Positions 22,175-31,547 of a DNA stretch of 31,547 nt are shown piece by piece. How positions within the stretch are numbered: the first letter of the stretch is position 1; each line of letters starts with the position of its first letter. This DNA comes from JBBSHJ01 sp038253135. GTDB taxonomy: Bacteria; Actinomycetota; Actinomycetes; Mycobacteriales; QHCD01. A program made the translations under genes and the position numbers. The DNA lies in contig JBBSHJ010000033.1 in NCBI GenBank assembly GCA_038253135.1, forward strand, positions 1-31,547, written 5' to 3'. Below the pieces are notes generated by a model that worked only from the letters and a program-made list of their open reading frames with translations, searched no databases and was not told the DNA's origin.

Positions 22175-23184
22175 TTGTCGTCACCTTCCGGCTCATCGCC
22201 GTGTGCCCCGTCGCCGTCGCGCTGCGAGGGCGGCAGTGCGAAGCCTGCGGCCTCGGCCGCTTCCGCGGTCGTGAACCACACCTCGGCATCGGTCCGCGCA
22301 TAGAAGGCCGAACCGGGCACGTGGTAGAGCATCGAGTCCGCGTTGCCCTTGATCGGGAAGCCCTCCGGCTCGCTGCCGTCCTCCAGCGGGGCGTGGCTGT
22401 CCGGGCCGTACGGCGCGTCGTCCGGCACGTCGGCCGCGGTGTCCGCCTCCGCGTCAGGGGCCTGTGCGGTGGGGACCGCGGCCGCACCGACCCGGTCGGC
22501 CTTCGGCTGCGTCGGGTGCCGGTCGATGAAGCTCTGCAGCGCCGCCGCGGTGAAGACCACCTCGTCGCTGACCAGCACGTCGTACGGGTTGAGCTGGCCC
22601 GGGTCGAGCGGGTGCACGCCGGTGATGTTGCGCAGGCTCTTCCAGGCCGCCTCGTCCACGCGCTCGGTCACGACCAGGAGCCGCTTGGCCCCGCTGATGC
22701 GCGCCAGCGTCGCCGAAGCCGTCTTGGTCGACGGAGCCTCGCCGTCGAGCACTGCCGACAGGACGTGGATCCGGCCCTCGCGGGCTCGGTCGGACAGCGC
22801 ACCCCGCAGGGCCGCCGCCTTCATCTTCTTCGGGGTCCTCTGCGCGTAGCCGTGTGGTGTCGGCCCGTGCACCGTCCCGCCGCCGGCGAACTGCGGCGCT
22901 CGGATCGATCCCTGACGGGCGCGGCCGGTGCCCTTCTGCCGGTAGGGCTTGGTGCCGCCGCCAGCGACCTCGCCGCGGGTCTTCGCGTCGTGCGTGCCCT
23001 GGCGCGCCGCGGCGAGTTGCGCCACGACGACCTGGTGCATCAGAGCGATGTTTGCCTGGGCGTCAAACAGCGCCCCCGGCAGCGTGACGGTACCGTCGGT
23101 CCCTCCGGCGGGCGTGTGGACGTCGACTGTGCGGTCGGCACCGAGAGCCCCGGTCGGGGTCGCGGTCTCGAGCGATGTGGTCAC
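22171..23184 (-). CDS. rplD: 50S ribosomal protein L4 with C-terminal extra module
   Basis: L4 reaches into the exit tunnel; in E. coli it also represses the S10 operon. Residues up to about 225 are normal L4 with the tunnel loop intact (KPYRQKGTGRARQGSIRAPQ, GGGTVHGP) and late motif PYDVLVSDEVVFTAAAL. The protein is 337 residues instead of ~210-230. An Ala/Pro/Asp-rich linker (230-255) leads to a module at 256-324 (PYGPDSHAPLED, GFPIKGNADSMLYH, AEVWF, AEAAGFALPPS) and an acidic tail. The same module ends L17. GTG start overlaps rplC by four bases. Confidence 0.98.
   Translation of the reverse strand: MTTSLETATPTGALGADRTVDVHTPAGGTDGTVTLPGALFDAQANIALMHQVVVAQLAAARQGTHDAKTRGEVAGGGTKPYRQKGTGRARQGSIRAPQFAGGGTVHGPTPHGYAQRTPKKMKAAALRGALSDRAREGRIHVLSAVLDGEAPSTKTASATLARISGAKRLLVVTERVDEAAWKSLRNITGVHPLDPGQLNPYDVLVSDEVVFTAAALQSFIDRHPTQPKADRVGAAAVPTAQAPDAEADTAADVPDDAPYGPDSHAPLEDGSEPEGFPIKGNADSMLYHVPGSAFYARTDAEVWFTTAEAAEAAGFALPPSQRDGDGAHGDEPEGDDK
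22213..22419 (-). other. Shared C-terminal module in L4
   Basis: Residues 256-324 of L4, about 70% identical by hand count to the module of L17 at 4726-4932. The most conserved parts are PYGP-SHAPLED, GFPIKGNADSMLYH, AEVWF-T and AEAAGF-LPPS. Confidence 0.85.
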
Positions 23185-23858
23185 TGCTTCTCCTTAGCGG
23201 GAGAGCCCTTGGCGGCGGTACGGACGAGGACAAGGCCGCCCCTCGGTCCGGGAACGGCACCCCTGATCAGCAGCAGGCCCTGCTCGGCGTCCACCCGGTG
23301 GACGACGACGTTCTGTACGGTCGTGCGGACGTGGCCCATCCGGCCGGCCATGCGCACGCCCTTGAACACGCGCCCCGGGGTGGCGCAACCGCCGATGGAG
23401 CCGGGCGAGCGGTGCTTGCGCTGGGTGCCGTGCGACGCGCCGAGCCCGTGGAAACCGTGGCGCTTCATGACGCCCGCGGTGCCCTTGCCCTTGCTGGTGC
23501 CGACGACGTCGACCTCATCACCTGCGGTGAAGACGTCGGCGCCGATCTCCTGGCCCAGTGTGTAACCGCTGGTCGCGTCCGTGCGCACCTCGACGAGGTG
23601 CCGTCGAGGCGTGACGCCTGCGGTGCTGTAATGCCCGGCGACCGGCTTGGTCACCTTGCGCGGATCGATCGCGCCGTACGCGAGCTGCACCGCCGCGTAG
23701 CCGTCCTTGTCGGGGGTGCGCACCTGGGTGACGACGCACGGCCCGGCCTTGACGACCGTCACCGGAACGATCCGGTTGTTGTCGTCGAAGACCTGGGTCA
23801 TGCCGAGCTTTTCGCCCAGAATCCCCAAGGTGTCGCTCCCCGTTGTCTCGTGAGCCAT
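23181..23858 (-). CDS. rplC: 50S ribosomal protein L3
   Basis: L3 is an early assembly protein reaching the peptidyl transferase centre. The 225-residue product has LGILGEKLGMTQVFDDNNRI, the GVMKRHGFHGLGASHGTQRK, HRSPGSIGGCATPGRVFKGV segment (the pleuromutilin-resistance neighbourhood, unaltered in style) and ends with HRVDAEQGLLLIRGAVPGPR. Typical of actinobacteria. It follows rpsJ by 105 bases and is coupled to rplD by a four-base overlap. Confidence 0.99.
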   Translation of the reverse strand: MAHETTGSDTLGILGEKLGMTQVFDDNNRIVPVTVVKAGPCVVTQVRTPDKDGYAAVQLAYGAIDPRKVTKPVAGHYSTAGVTPRRHLVEVRTDATSGYTLGQEIGADVFTAGDEVDVVGTSKGKGTAGVMKRHGFHGLGASHGTQRKHRSPGSIGGCATPGRVFKGVRMAGRMGHVRTTVQNVVVHRVDAEQGLLLIRGAVPGPRGGLVLVRTAAKGSPAKEKQ

Positions 23859-23963
23859 GGGAGGCTTCCGCTTCCTTTCCGCAGTCCGCCGCGTACGACG
23901 CGTGTCTTGCGACCGTCTTCACCGGCCATCGGCCGCTACGACCAGGCCTGACCGGATCGCTTT

Positions 23964-24269
23964 CTACTGGATGTTGACGTCGACGCTTGCCGGCAGGTCG
24001 ATGCGCATCAGCGCATCGACCGTTTTCGGCGTCGGGTCGATGATGTCGATCAGGCGCTTGTGCGTGCGCATCTCGAAGTGCTCGCGGCTGTCCTTGTACT
24101 TGAACGGCGCGCGGATCACGCAGTACACGTTCTTCTCGGTCGGCAGGGGCACCGGACCGACGACGCTCGCGCCGGTGCGCTCGACCGTGTCCACGATCTT
24201 GCGCGCCGAGGCGTCGATCGCCTCGTGGTCATAGGCCTTCAGCCTGATGCGGATCTTCTGTCCCGCCAT
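23964..24269 (-). CDS. rpsJ: 30S ribosomal protein S10
   Basis: S10 heads the S10 operon and also serves as NusE in transcription antitermination. The 101-residue product begins MAGQKIRIRLKAYDHEAIDA and has VPLPTEKNVYCVIRAPFKYK, DSREHFEMRTHKRLIDIIDP. Start at 24269 with gagg upstream; the open frame further upstream is not S10-like. A 420-base repeat-rich region lies before it and probably holds the operon's promoter. Confidence 0.99.
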   Translation of the reverse strand: MAGQKIRIRLKAYDHEAIDASARKIVDTVERTGASVVGPVPLPTEKNVYCVIRAPFKYKDSREHFEMRTHKRLIDIIDPTPKTVDALMRIDLPASVDVNIQ

Positions 24270-24689
24270 GTCGTCCTCACTGCTCGATGCGCCCGATCGG
24301 CAAACGCCAGCTCCGGCTTCGTTCCGTGCGTGTCCGTGCGCTGTCTCCGCCCGCGACCGCCGTACCGAAATCGCCTGCGTGGGGAGGTGACCCAATACTG
24401 GTGAGACGACATGTTGGTCGTGGGCTCTTCATTTAGTCGGTTCCCGCAACCAAACTCGTTGGCCTTGGGCTGTTGAGTTATGAGCACCGCACCGCGCCGA
24501 CGAGAACTAACTGAAACGATTCCTGCAGCGCGATCGTCTTGCTTGACCGCGCGTAGGGAAACCAACCAAAGCGATTCCGTATGCGCGATGGTGACCAAAC
24601 ATGTTGGTCTTGGGCTATTGAGTTATGAGCAACCGCACCGCGCGTAGGGAAACCAACCAAAGCGATTCCGTATGCGCGATCCGAATGCC
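24270..24689. repeat. tuf-rpsJ gap with direct repeats (family B-like)
   Basis: This 420-base gap has no gene and is less GC-rich than its surroundings. A perfect 44-base direct repeat (accgcgcgtagggaaaccaa to tatgcgcgat) lies at 24546-24589 and 24637-24680, and a diverged third copy at about 24484-24535. A second motif (ttgggct-ttgagttatgagc) precedes copies one and three. gaccaa/ttggtc (24593-24609) is a perfect hairpin. The S10 operon promoter probably lies here but I cannot place it. Confidence 0.8.
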
Positions 24690-25883
<1,194 letters not shown>

Positions 25884-26060
25884 TTCTGTCCTCCTACCGG
25901 AATGTTGCTTTCTCGTACGACGTGTTGGTAATTTTGTTGGCCCCGGAGATTTACTCGCCCGTCGCCTTCGCGATGCCTCTGACTCGGCTCCGGGAAAGCT
26001 CCGCTCCTCGCTCGCACTTGGCGGGTGCGAACGTTTCGCTGGGGTTGCTCGCTGCGATGC
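25884..26060. repeat. Repeat insertion between fusA and tuf, with duplicated fusA end
   Basis: The 22 bases actcgcccgtcgccttcgcg plus at occur at 25953-25974 and at 26063-26084. The right copy is the real end of fusA (coding for IAKATGE and stop); the left copy is a spare. Between them lies about 88 bases resembling family C (ctcggctccg, gctccgctcctcgctcgc, gggttgctcgctgcgatgctc), as at 20706-20800. This is what an insertion with a long target duplication would leave. Confidence 0.8.
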
Positions 26061-28172
<2,112 letters not shown>

Positions 28173-28214
28173 TGTTTCCTCTTCGAATCTGCTCAAGCGG
28201 TCGGTTCCGGGTTA

Positions 28215-28685
28215 CTACCAGCGGTAGTGCGCGAAGGCCTTGTTGCCCTCGGCGGTCTTGTGGGTGTCCTCGCGGCGCTTGACGCTCGCGCCGAGGCCGT
28301 TGCTGGCGTCGAGCAGCTCGTTCATCAGCCGCTCGGTCATGGTCTTCTCGCGGCGCGACCGGCTGTACTGCACCAGCCAGCGCAGGCCGAGCGCGGTCTG
28401 GCGTGGCGTCCGCACCTCGACGGGCACCTGGTAGGTCGCGCCCCCGACGCGGCGGCTGCGTACCTCCATGGCCGGCTTCACGTTGTCCAGCGCCCGCTTG
28501 AGGGTGACGGCCGGGTCGGTGCCGGTCTTCTCCCGGCAACCCTCGAGCGCGCCGTAGACGATCCGCTCGGCGGTCGAGCGTTTGCCCGACTCGAGGACCT
28601 TGTTGATCAGGCTGGTCACGAGCGGCGTGCCATAGACCGGGTCGGAAACGACCGGTCGCTTCGGTGCAGGTCCCTTGCGGGGCAT
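28215..28685 (-). CDS. rpsG: 30S ribosomal protein S7
   Basis: S7 nucleates assembly of the small-subunit head and lies at the E site. The 156-residue product begins MPRKGPAPKRPVVSDPVYGT and has INKVLESGKRSTAERIVYGA, RRVGGATYQVPVEVRTPRQT and EDTHKTAEGNKAFAHYRW. Length is exactly typical. Its ATG shares one base with the rpsL stop (TGATG), so the two are translationally coupled as in other str operons. Confidence 0.99.
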   Translation of the reverse strand: MPRKGPAPKRPVVSDPVYGTPLVTSLINKVLESGKRSTAERIVYGALEGCREKTGTDPAVTLKRALDNVKPAMEVRSRRVGGATYQVPVEVRTPRQTALGLRWLVQYSRSRREKTMTERLMNELLDASNGLGASVKRREDTHKTAEGNKAFAHYRW

Positions 28686-29059
28686 CAGGCCTTCTCCTTC
28701 TTCGCTCCATAGCGGCTGCGCGCCTGCTTGCGGTTGCGCACGCCCTGGGTGTCGAGCGCGCCGCGGATGATCTTGTAGCGCACGCCCGGCAGGTCGCGGA
28801 CGCGGCCGCCGCGCACGAGCACGATCGAGTGCTCCTGCAGGTTGTGGCCGACACCCGGGATGTAGGCCGTGACCTCGACGCCGCTGGTAAGGCGGACTCG
28901 AGCGACCTTGCGCAGGGCGGAATTCGGTTTCCTCGGGGTCGTCGTGAAGACGCGCGTGCACACGCCCCGGCGCTGGGGGCTGCCCTTCAGCGCCGCGGTC
29001 GCGGTCTTCCCGATCTTGTCCTGACGGCCCTTGCGGACCAGCTGCTGGATCGTAGGCAT
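28685..29059 (-). CDS. rpsL: 30S ribosomal protein S12 with Arg43 and Arg88
   Basis: S12 guards decoding accuracy and is the classical streptomycin-resistance protein. The 124-residue product begins MPTIQQLVRKGRQDKIGKTA and ends RSRYGAKKEKA; start at 29059. Two positions are unusual: residue 43 is Arg (TTTPRKPNSALRK, codon agg) and residue 88 is Arg (RGGRVRDLPG, codon cgc). In M. tuberculosis numbering both are normally Lys, and K43R and K88R each confer streptomycin resistance. The methylthiolation site D89 is kept. Everything else looks normal. It heads the str operon. Confidence 0.99.
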   Translation of the reverse strand: MPTIQQLVRKGRQDKIGKTATAALKGSPQRRGVCTRVFTTTPRKPNSALRKVARVRLTSGVEVTAYIPGVGHNLQEHSIVLVRGGRVRDLPGVRYKIIRGALDTQGVRNRKQARSRYGAKKEKA

Positions 29060-29564
29060 GAGCGGCTTCGCGTCTCCTGCTTCACCTTGTAGTTCAATCT
29101 GCGGTAGTTCAATCTGCGGTTCGGTGGTGTGCACCCTGTGGTTCGTTGTCGCTGCGGCACGGGTGCCGTTGTAATGGCGGCCGCGGTCGGCGGTGGCCGA
29201 CCGAAGCTGTGTCACGGTTCTGCCGGTGAATCGACGCCGTGGGCTCTCGCCGTGACGCGATCCGCAGCAGGACCCGCTGTTGTCTTGACCGATCTGTTCC
29301 TAGCCGCCACCATCCGACCCCCGAGGTCGGGTGTGTCGCGCACAAGTGGCACCGCATCGGTCGTCAGAATCGATCCGGAACCCGCCGTCTCCGTCGCTGC
29401 CGTGCATGCTTGTCGGTCGTGCTCGAGCTCCCAGCCGGTGCTCGAGTCCACCGAACCCGCAGACCGCAACATGGCCGCGCGGAACGTCCCAGGTTGCCCC
29501 AGGCACGAGGACCAAGGTTACGCCACCGCGCGCGCACGGTCAAAACCGCGCAGTGCGAAGGCGA
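29060..29564. other. Leader and upstream region of the str operon
   Basis: No convincing gene lies in these 505 bases; short open frames on both strands have no family-like sequence. Near the rpsL start, gtagttcaatctgcg occurs twice in tandem (29089-29103 and 29104-29118), within the presumed 5' leader. The str promoter is probably here, but I found no clear -35/-10 pair. Confidence 0.5.
29089..29118. repeat. 15-bp tandem repeat in the rpsL leader
   Basis: Two perfect adjacent copies of gtagttcaatctgcg, ending 30 bases upstream of the rpsL ATG (reading on the minus strand). Confidence 0.9.
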
Positions 29565-30200
29565 TCAGGCCGACCCGCGCGCCTTCCGGGAGGGCACTCG
29601 GATGACTCCGAAACCCTTGCGCGAGCGCACGCGGACTGCGGCATACCCCTGGCCGGCCAGCCATCGGACCAGCGCGTCGGCTCCGAGGTTGCGCTGCACA
29701 ACCAGCCACGCCTCGCCCGCGGGCGCGAGCCGGTCGAACCAGCGCGCCAGCAGTGGCCGGAGCACGTCCGCGCCGACGCGGACCGGCGGGTTGGACCAGA
29801 TCGTGTCGAACGCCAGCTCCGGAGGTACCCCGTCAGGCGTCGTCACCACGACGTTGCCGAGGCCCGCAGCCGCGGCGTTCTCGGCCGTGAGGTCGCGCGC
29901 CCTCTCGTTGACATCGACGGCGTACACCGTCGCGCCCGGCGCCAGCGTGGCGAGCGTCAGCGCGATCGGGCCGAAGCCGCACCCGACGTCGAGCAGCGTC
30001 CCCCCCGTCGGCGGCGGCGCGAGGTCGAGCAGGACCCGGGTTCCCGGGTCGAGCCGCCCGTAGGCGAAAACGCCGCGGTCGGTGGCGAGCCTCAGGCGCC
30101 GGCCATCCACGTCGAGAGCAACCGCGCGTGGGTCGCTGACGACGTGCGGCACCGGGCTGAAGTAGTGCCCGCCACCAGGCCTCGTGCCGTCGTGGCTCAC
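29565..30200 (-). CDS. RsmC-like class I SAM-dependent methyltransferase
   Basis: Probably a nucleic-acid methyltransferase of the RsmC/RlmG (MTS) family, which methylates guanine N2 in rRNA; the exact target is not predictable from this sequence. The 211-residue product is a single domain, shorter than E. coli RsmC, as in many Gram-positive and actinobacterial members. I see a short N-terminal strand (GHYFSPVPHV, with FAYGRLDPGTR), motif I LLDVGCGFGPIALTLA (69-84), acidic D96 (YAVDVNERA), and catalytic NPP at 137-139 (WSNPPVRVGAD). It starts at GTG 30200, 70 bases after the YbaK-type gene. Confidence 0.88.
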   Translation of the reverse strand: MSHDGTRPGGGHYFSPVPHVVSDPRAVALDVDGRRLRLATDRGVFAYGRLDPGTRVLLDLAPPPTGGTLLDVGCGFGPIALTLATLAPGATVYAVDVNERARDLTAENAAAAGLGNVVVTTPDGVPPELAFDTIWSNPPVRVGADVLRPLLARWFDRLAPAGEAWLVVQRNLGADALVRWLAGQGYAAVRVRSRKGFGVIRVPSRKARGSA

Positions 30201-30270
30201 CGGTGCACCCTCACAGGCCGTCCGGCTCGATTGCCGAGAGGAATCTCATCGCTGCAGTATCGCCGATCGG

Positions 30271-30801
30271 TCAGCGACCCAGCCCCTGGACGACCTCGGC
30301 GGCGGGAATCACCGTGAGCAGCTCGCCCGGGAGCGCGAGCTTCGAGTGGCGTACGCCGCTGCCGATGACGACCCGCGGTGCTGCAGCGACGGCGGCGTCG
30401 ATGAGCACCGGCCACGCCGCCGGCAGCCCGACCGGGGTGATGCCGCCGTAGGCCATGCCGGTCAGCTCGACGGCAGCGTCCTGGGGAGCGAACGACGCCT
30501 TGCGGACGCCCAGCCGGCGTCGGGCGATGCCGTTCACGTCGGCGCGAGTGGCAGCGAGTACGACGCACGCGGCGAACCGCTGGTCACCGGCGCGCCGGCC
30601 CGCGACCACGACGCAGTTCCCCGACTCGGCCAACGTCACGTCGTACCGCGCGCACAGCGCCTCGGTGTCGGCCAGCTCCGGATCGATCTCGGCCACGACG
30701 ATCTGCTCGCCGCCGGCCATCGCGGCGATGCCGGCGGCGACCGGTGGGCCGAGCAGCTCCGGGTGCTCGTGGGCCGGCAGCCAGCGCAGGGCGTGCGTCA
30801 C
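30271..30801 (-). CDS. YbaK/EbsC-type aminoacyl-tRNA deacylase
   Basis: Members hydrolyse mischarged tRNA (for example Cys- or Ala-tRNA(Pro)) in trans. The 176-residue product matches the family: NCVVVAGRRAGDQRFAACVV (about 62-81), the DVNGIARRRLGVRKASFA stretch (88-105), TGMAYGGITPVGLPAAWPVL (114-133) and the signature GSGVRHSKLALPGELL (147-162). The active-site Lys region and the GxP-type loop appear complete. The GTG start overlaps the end of the decayed cupin gene by four bases, which suggests they once formed an operon. Confidence 0.88.
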   Translation of the reverse strand: MTHALRWLPAHEHPELLGPPVAAGIAAMAGGEQIVVAEIDPELADTEALCARYDVTLAESGNCVVVAGRRAGDQRFAACVVLAATRADVNGIARRRLGVRKASFAPQDAAVELTGMAYGGITPVGLPAAWPVLIDAAVAAAPRVVIGSGVRHSKLALPGELLTVIPAAEVVQGLGR

Positions 30802-31190
30802 GATCTCCGCCCGCTACCAGCAGGGGCGTCGGGTAGCCGCTTGCCGGCCAGCCGTCCGGCCGTGGCCAGCAGTGGTACGGCGACGCGACCCAGCACCGCC
30901 GGCTTCATCGCCAGCCCGGAAGACGTCGGCGTACTCGCGCCGCGCCAGGGCGGAGGCGAGGATGTCGCGCTTGCCCTGGCCCGGGCCCAGGGCCGAAACG
31001 GTCGCAAAGCACTCCTCGGTCCGCCCCGCCGGCTCGGTGATCCATGCCGGCCCGCACATCCTCGGCGCCGGCGTTCCATATGCGGTGCACGTCCGCGGCG
31101 CGACGGTGAACGACTCGCCGGCGGCATGGTCGCGCTCGACCCCGGCGATCCGGGTGCGCAGCACGCCGGCCGAACGGTAAGCCGCGGCGC
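30798..31190 (-). pseudogene. Decayed cupin-domain gene (5'-truncated, three frameshifts)
   Basis: Pieces of one cupin protein occur in three frames in the right order. RIAGVERDHAAGESFTVAPR comes first. After about 31091 the frame changes to VHRIWNAGAEDVR, the usual second cupin motif. After about 31045 it changes back to GRTEECFATVSALGPGQG and LASALARREYADVFR. After about 30915 it changes to LAMKPAVLGRVAVPLLATAG ending in a stop that overlaps the next gene. Each change needs a single-base indel. The first cupin motif (His-rich) is missing, because the rpoC terminator lies directly upstream. It is most likely a remnant and makes no functional protein. Confidence 0.65.
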
Positions 31191-31214
31191 GGCGTCGCGG
31201 CCACCTCGACGCAT

Positions 31215-31252
31215 GCCGAGGGGCCGACCGGTTGTCCGGACGGCCCCTCGGC
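31215..31252 (-). terminator. rpoC terminator
   Basis: gccgaggggccg and cggcccctcggc form a perfect 12-base stem around a 14-base loop that can itself pair (ccgg/ccgg). It lies 16 bases after the rpoC stop. There is no T-tract, as is usual in this clade. Confidence 0.88.
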
Positions 31253-31267
31253 GGTCGATCGCTTCGA

Positions 31268-31547
31268 TCAGCCGCGGTAGTCGTTGCGGTAGTCGAAGTC
31301 ATCCAGCGGAACCGCCTGACCGGTGCCCTGCCCGAAGATGTTCGGGTCGTAGTACTCGCCGCCGGCCAGCTCGCCGTAACCCGGCACGGCGTACGCCGCA
31401 GCACGGGCCTCCTCGGTGGGCTCGACCCGCACGTTGCGGTAACGCGCGATGCCGGTGCCGGCGGGGATGAGCTTGCCGATGATGACGTTCTCCTTGAGGC
31501 CGACGAGCGAATCGCTCTTGGCCTGGATCGCCGCGTCGGTGAGGACA
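31268..31547 (-). CDS. rpoC: RNA polymerase subunit beta' (3' end only)
   Basis: Only the last ~93 codons of the beta' subunit lie in the window; the gene continues past the right edge. The visible part has SDSLVGLKENVIIGKLIPAG, TGIARYRNVRVEPTEEARA and the end PLDDFDYRNDYRG, which is the usual C-terminus of actinobacterial beta'. The strong hairpin just downstream ends the rpoBC transcript. Confidence 0.97.
   Translation of the reverse strand, partial: VLTDAAIQAKSDSLVGLKENVIIGKLIPAGTGIARYRNVRVEPTEEARAAAYAVPGYGELAGGEYYDPNIFGQGTGQAVPLDDFDYRNDYRG

Noticed and set aside
20885..23565. Plus-strand open frames opposite rplB, rplW, rplD and rplC
   Set aside because: Same shadow effect; the minus-strand ribosomal proteins explain the codon pattern fully.
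24484..24680. tRNA genes in the tuf-rpsJ gap
   Set aside because: A tRNA between translation genes would not be surprising, but I could not fit a cloverleaf, a TTCGA-type T-loop or an acceptor stem; the structure is direct repeats.
29212..29515. Small open frames between rpsL and the methyltransferase gene
   Set aside because: No ribosome binding site, no conserved motif and no clear codon bias.

Overview
The window is very GC-rich, with almost every codon ending in G or C. Its gene order is that of the actinobacterial translation 'super-cluster'. The minus strand, read from high to low coordinates, runs: end of rpoC, three small accessory genes (one broken), the str operon (rpsL, rpsG, fusA, tuf), the S10 operon (rpsJ to rpsQ), the spc operon (rplN to rplO), secY-adk-map, a DUF1707 membrane protein, infA, rpmJ, rpsM, rpsK, rpsD, rpoA, rplQ, truA and a frameshifted lipoprotein. 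At the left end a single plus-strand gene, a DUF222/HNH nuclease-like protein of the 13E12-repeat type, converges on the lipoprotein. C+ (zinc-type) S4, S14 and L36, the L3 and EF-Tu sequence style and the DUF1707 and DUF222-HNH genes all point to a high-GC actinobacterium. I cannot name the genus from sequence alone.

Layout: 1-783, no confident gene, one possible fragment, and an inverted pair of DnaA-box-like sequences at its end; 784-2580, DUF222-HNH (+); 2706-3706, lipoprotein with a one-base frameshift; 3840-9340, truA to infA (alpha-operon type); 9569-12964, DUF1707, map, adk, secY; 13120-13152, a strong hairpin separating secY from the spc operon; 13164-24269, spc plus S10 operons; 24690-29059, str operon; 29565-30801, an RsmC-like methyltransferase and a YbaK-type deacylase; 30798-31190, a decayed cupin gene; 31215-31252, rpoC terminator; 31268-31547, rpoC 3' end. 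Many genes are translationally coupled by 1-8 nt overlaps, so they work as long polycistronic units making ribosome, elongation-factor, polymerase-alpha and secretion components.

Four things stand out. (1) L4 and L17 carry the same ~69-residue C-terminal module (about 70% identical) that is not part of either ribosomal protein family. (2) S12 naturally has Arg at both positions, 43 and 88, where Lys-to-Arg changes are classic streptomycin-resistance mutations. (3) The normally tight ribosomal-protein operons are interrupted by at least two families of short interspersed repeats. One lies in the 3' end of rplO and supplies its protein tail; another sits between two copies of the last codons of fusA. 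(4) An inverted pair of perfect TTGTCCACA boxes lies directly in front of the DUF222-HNH gene.
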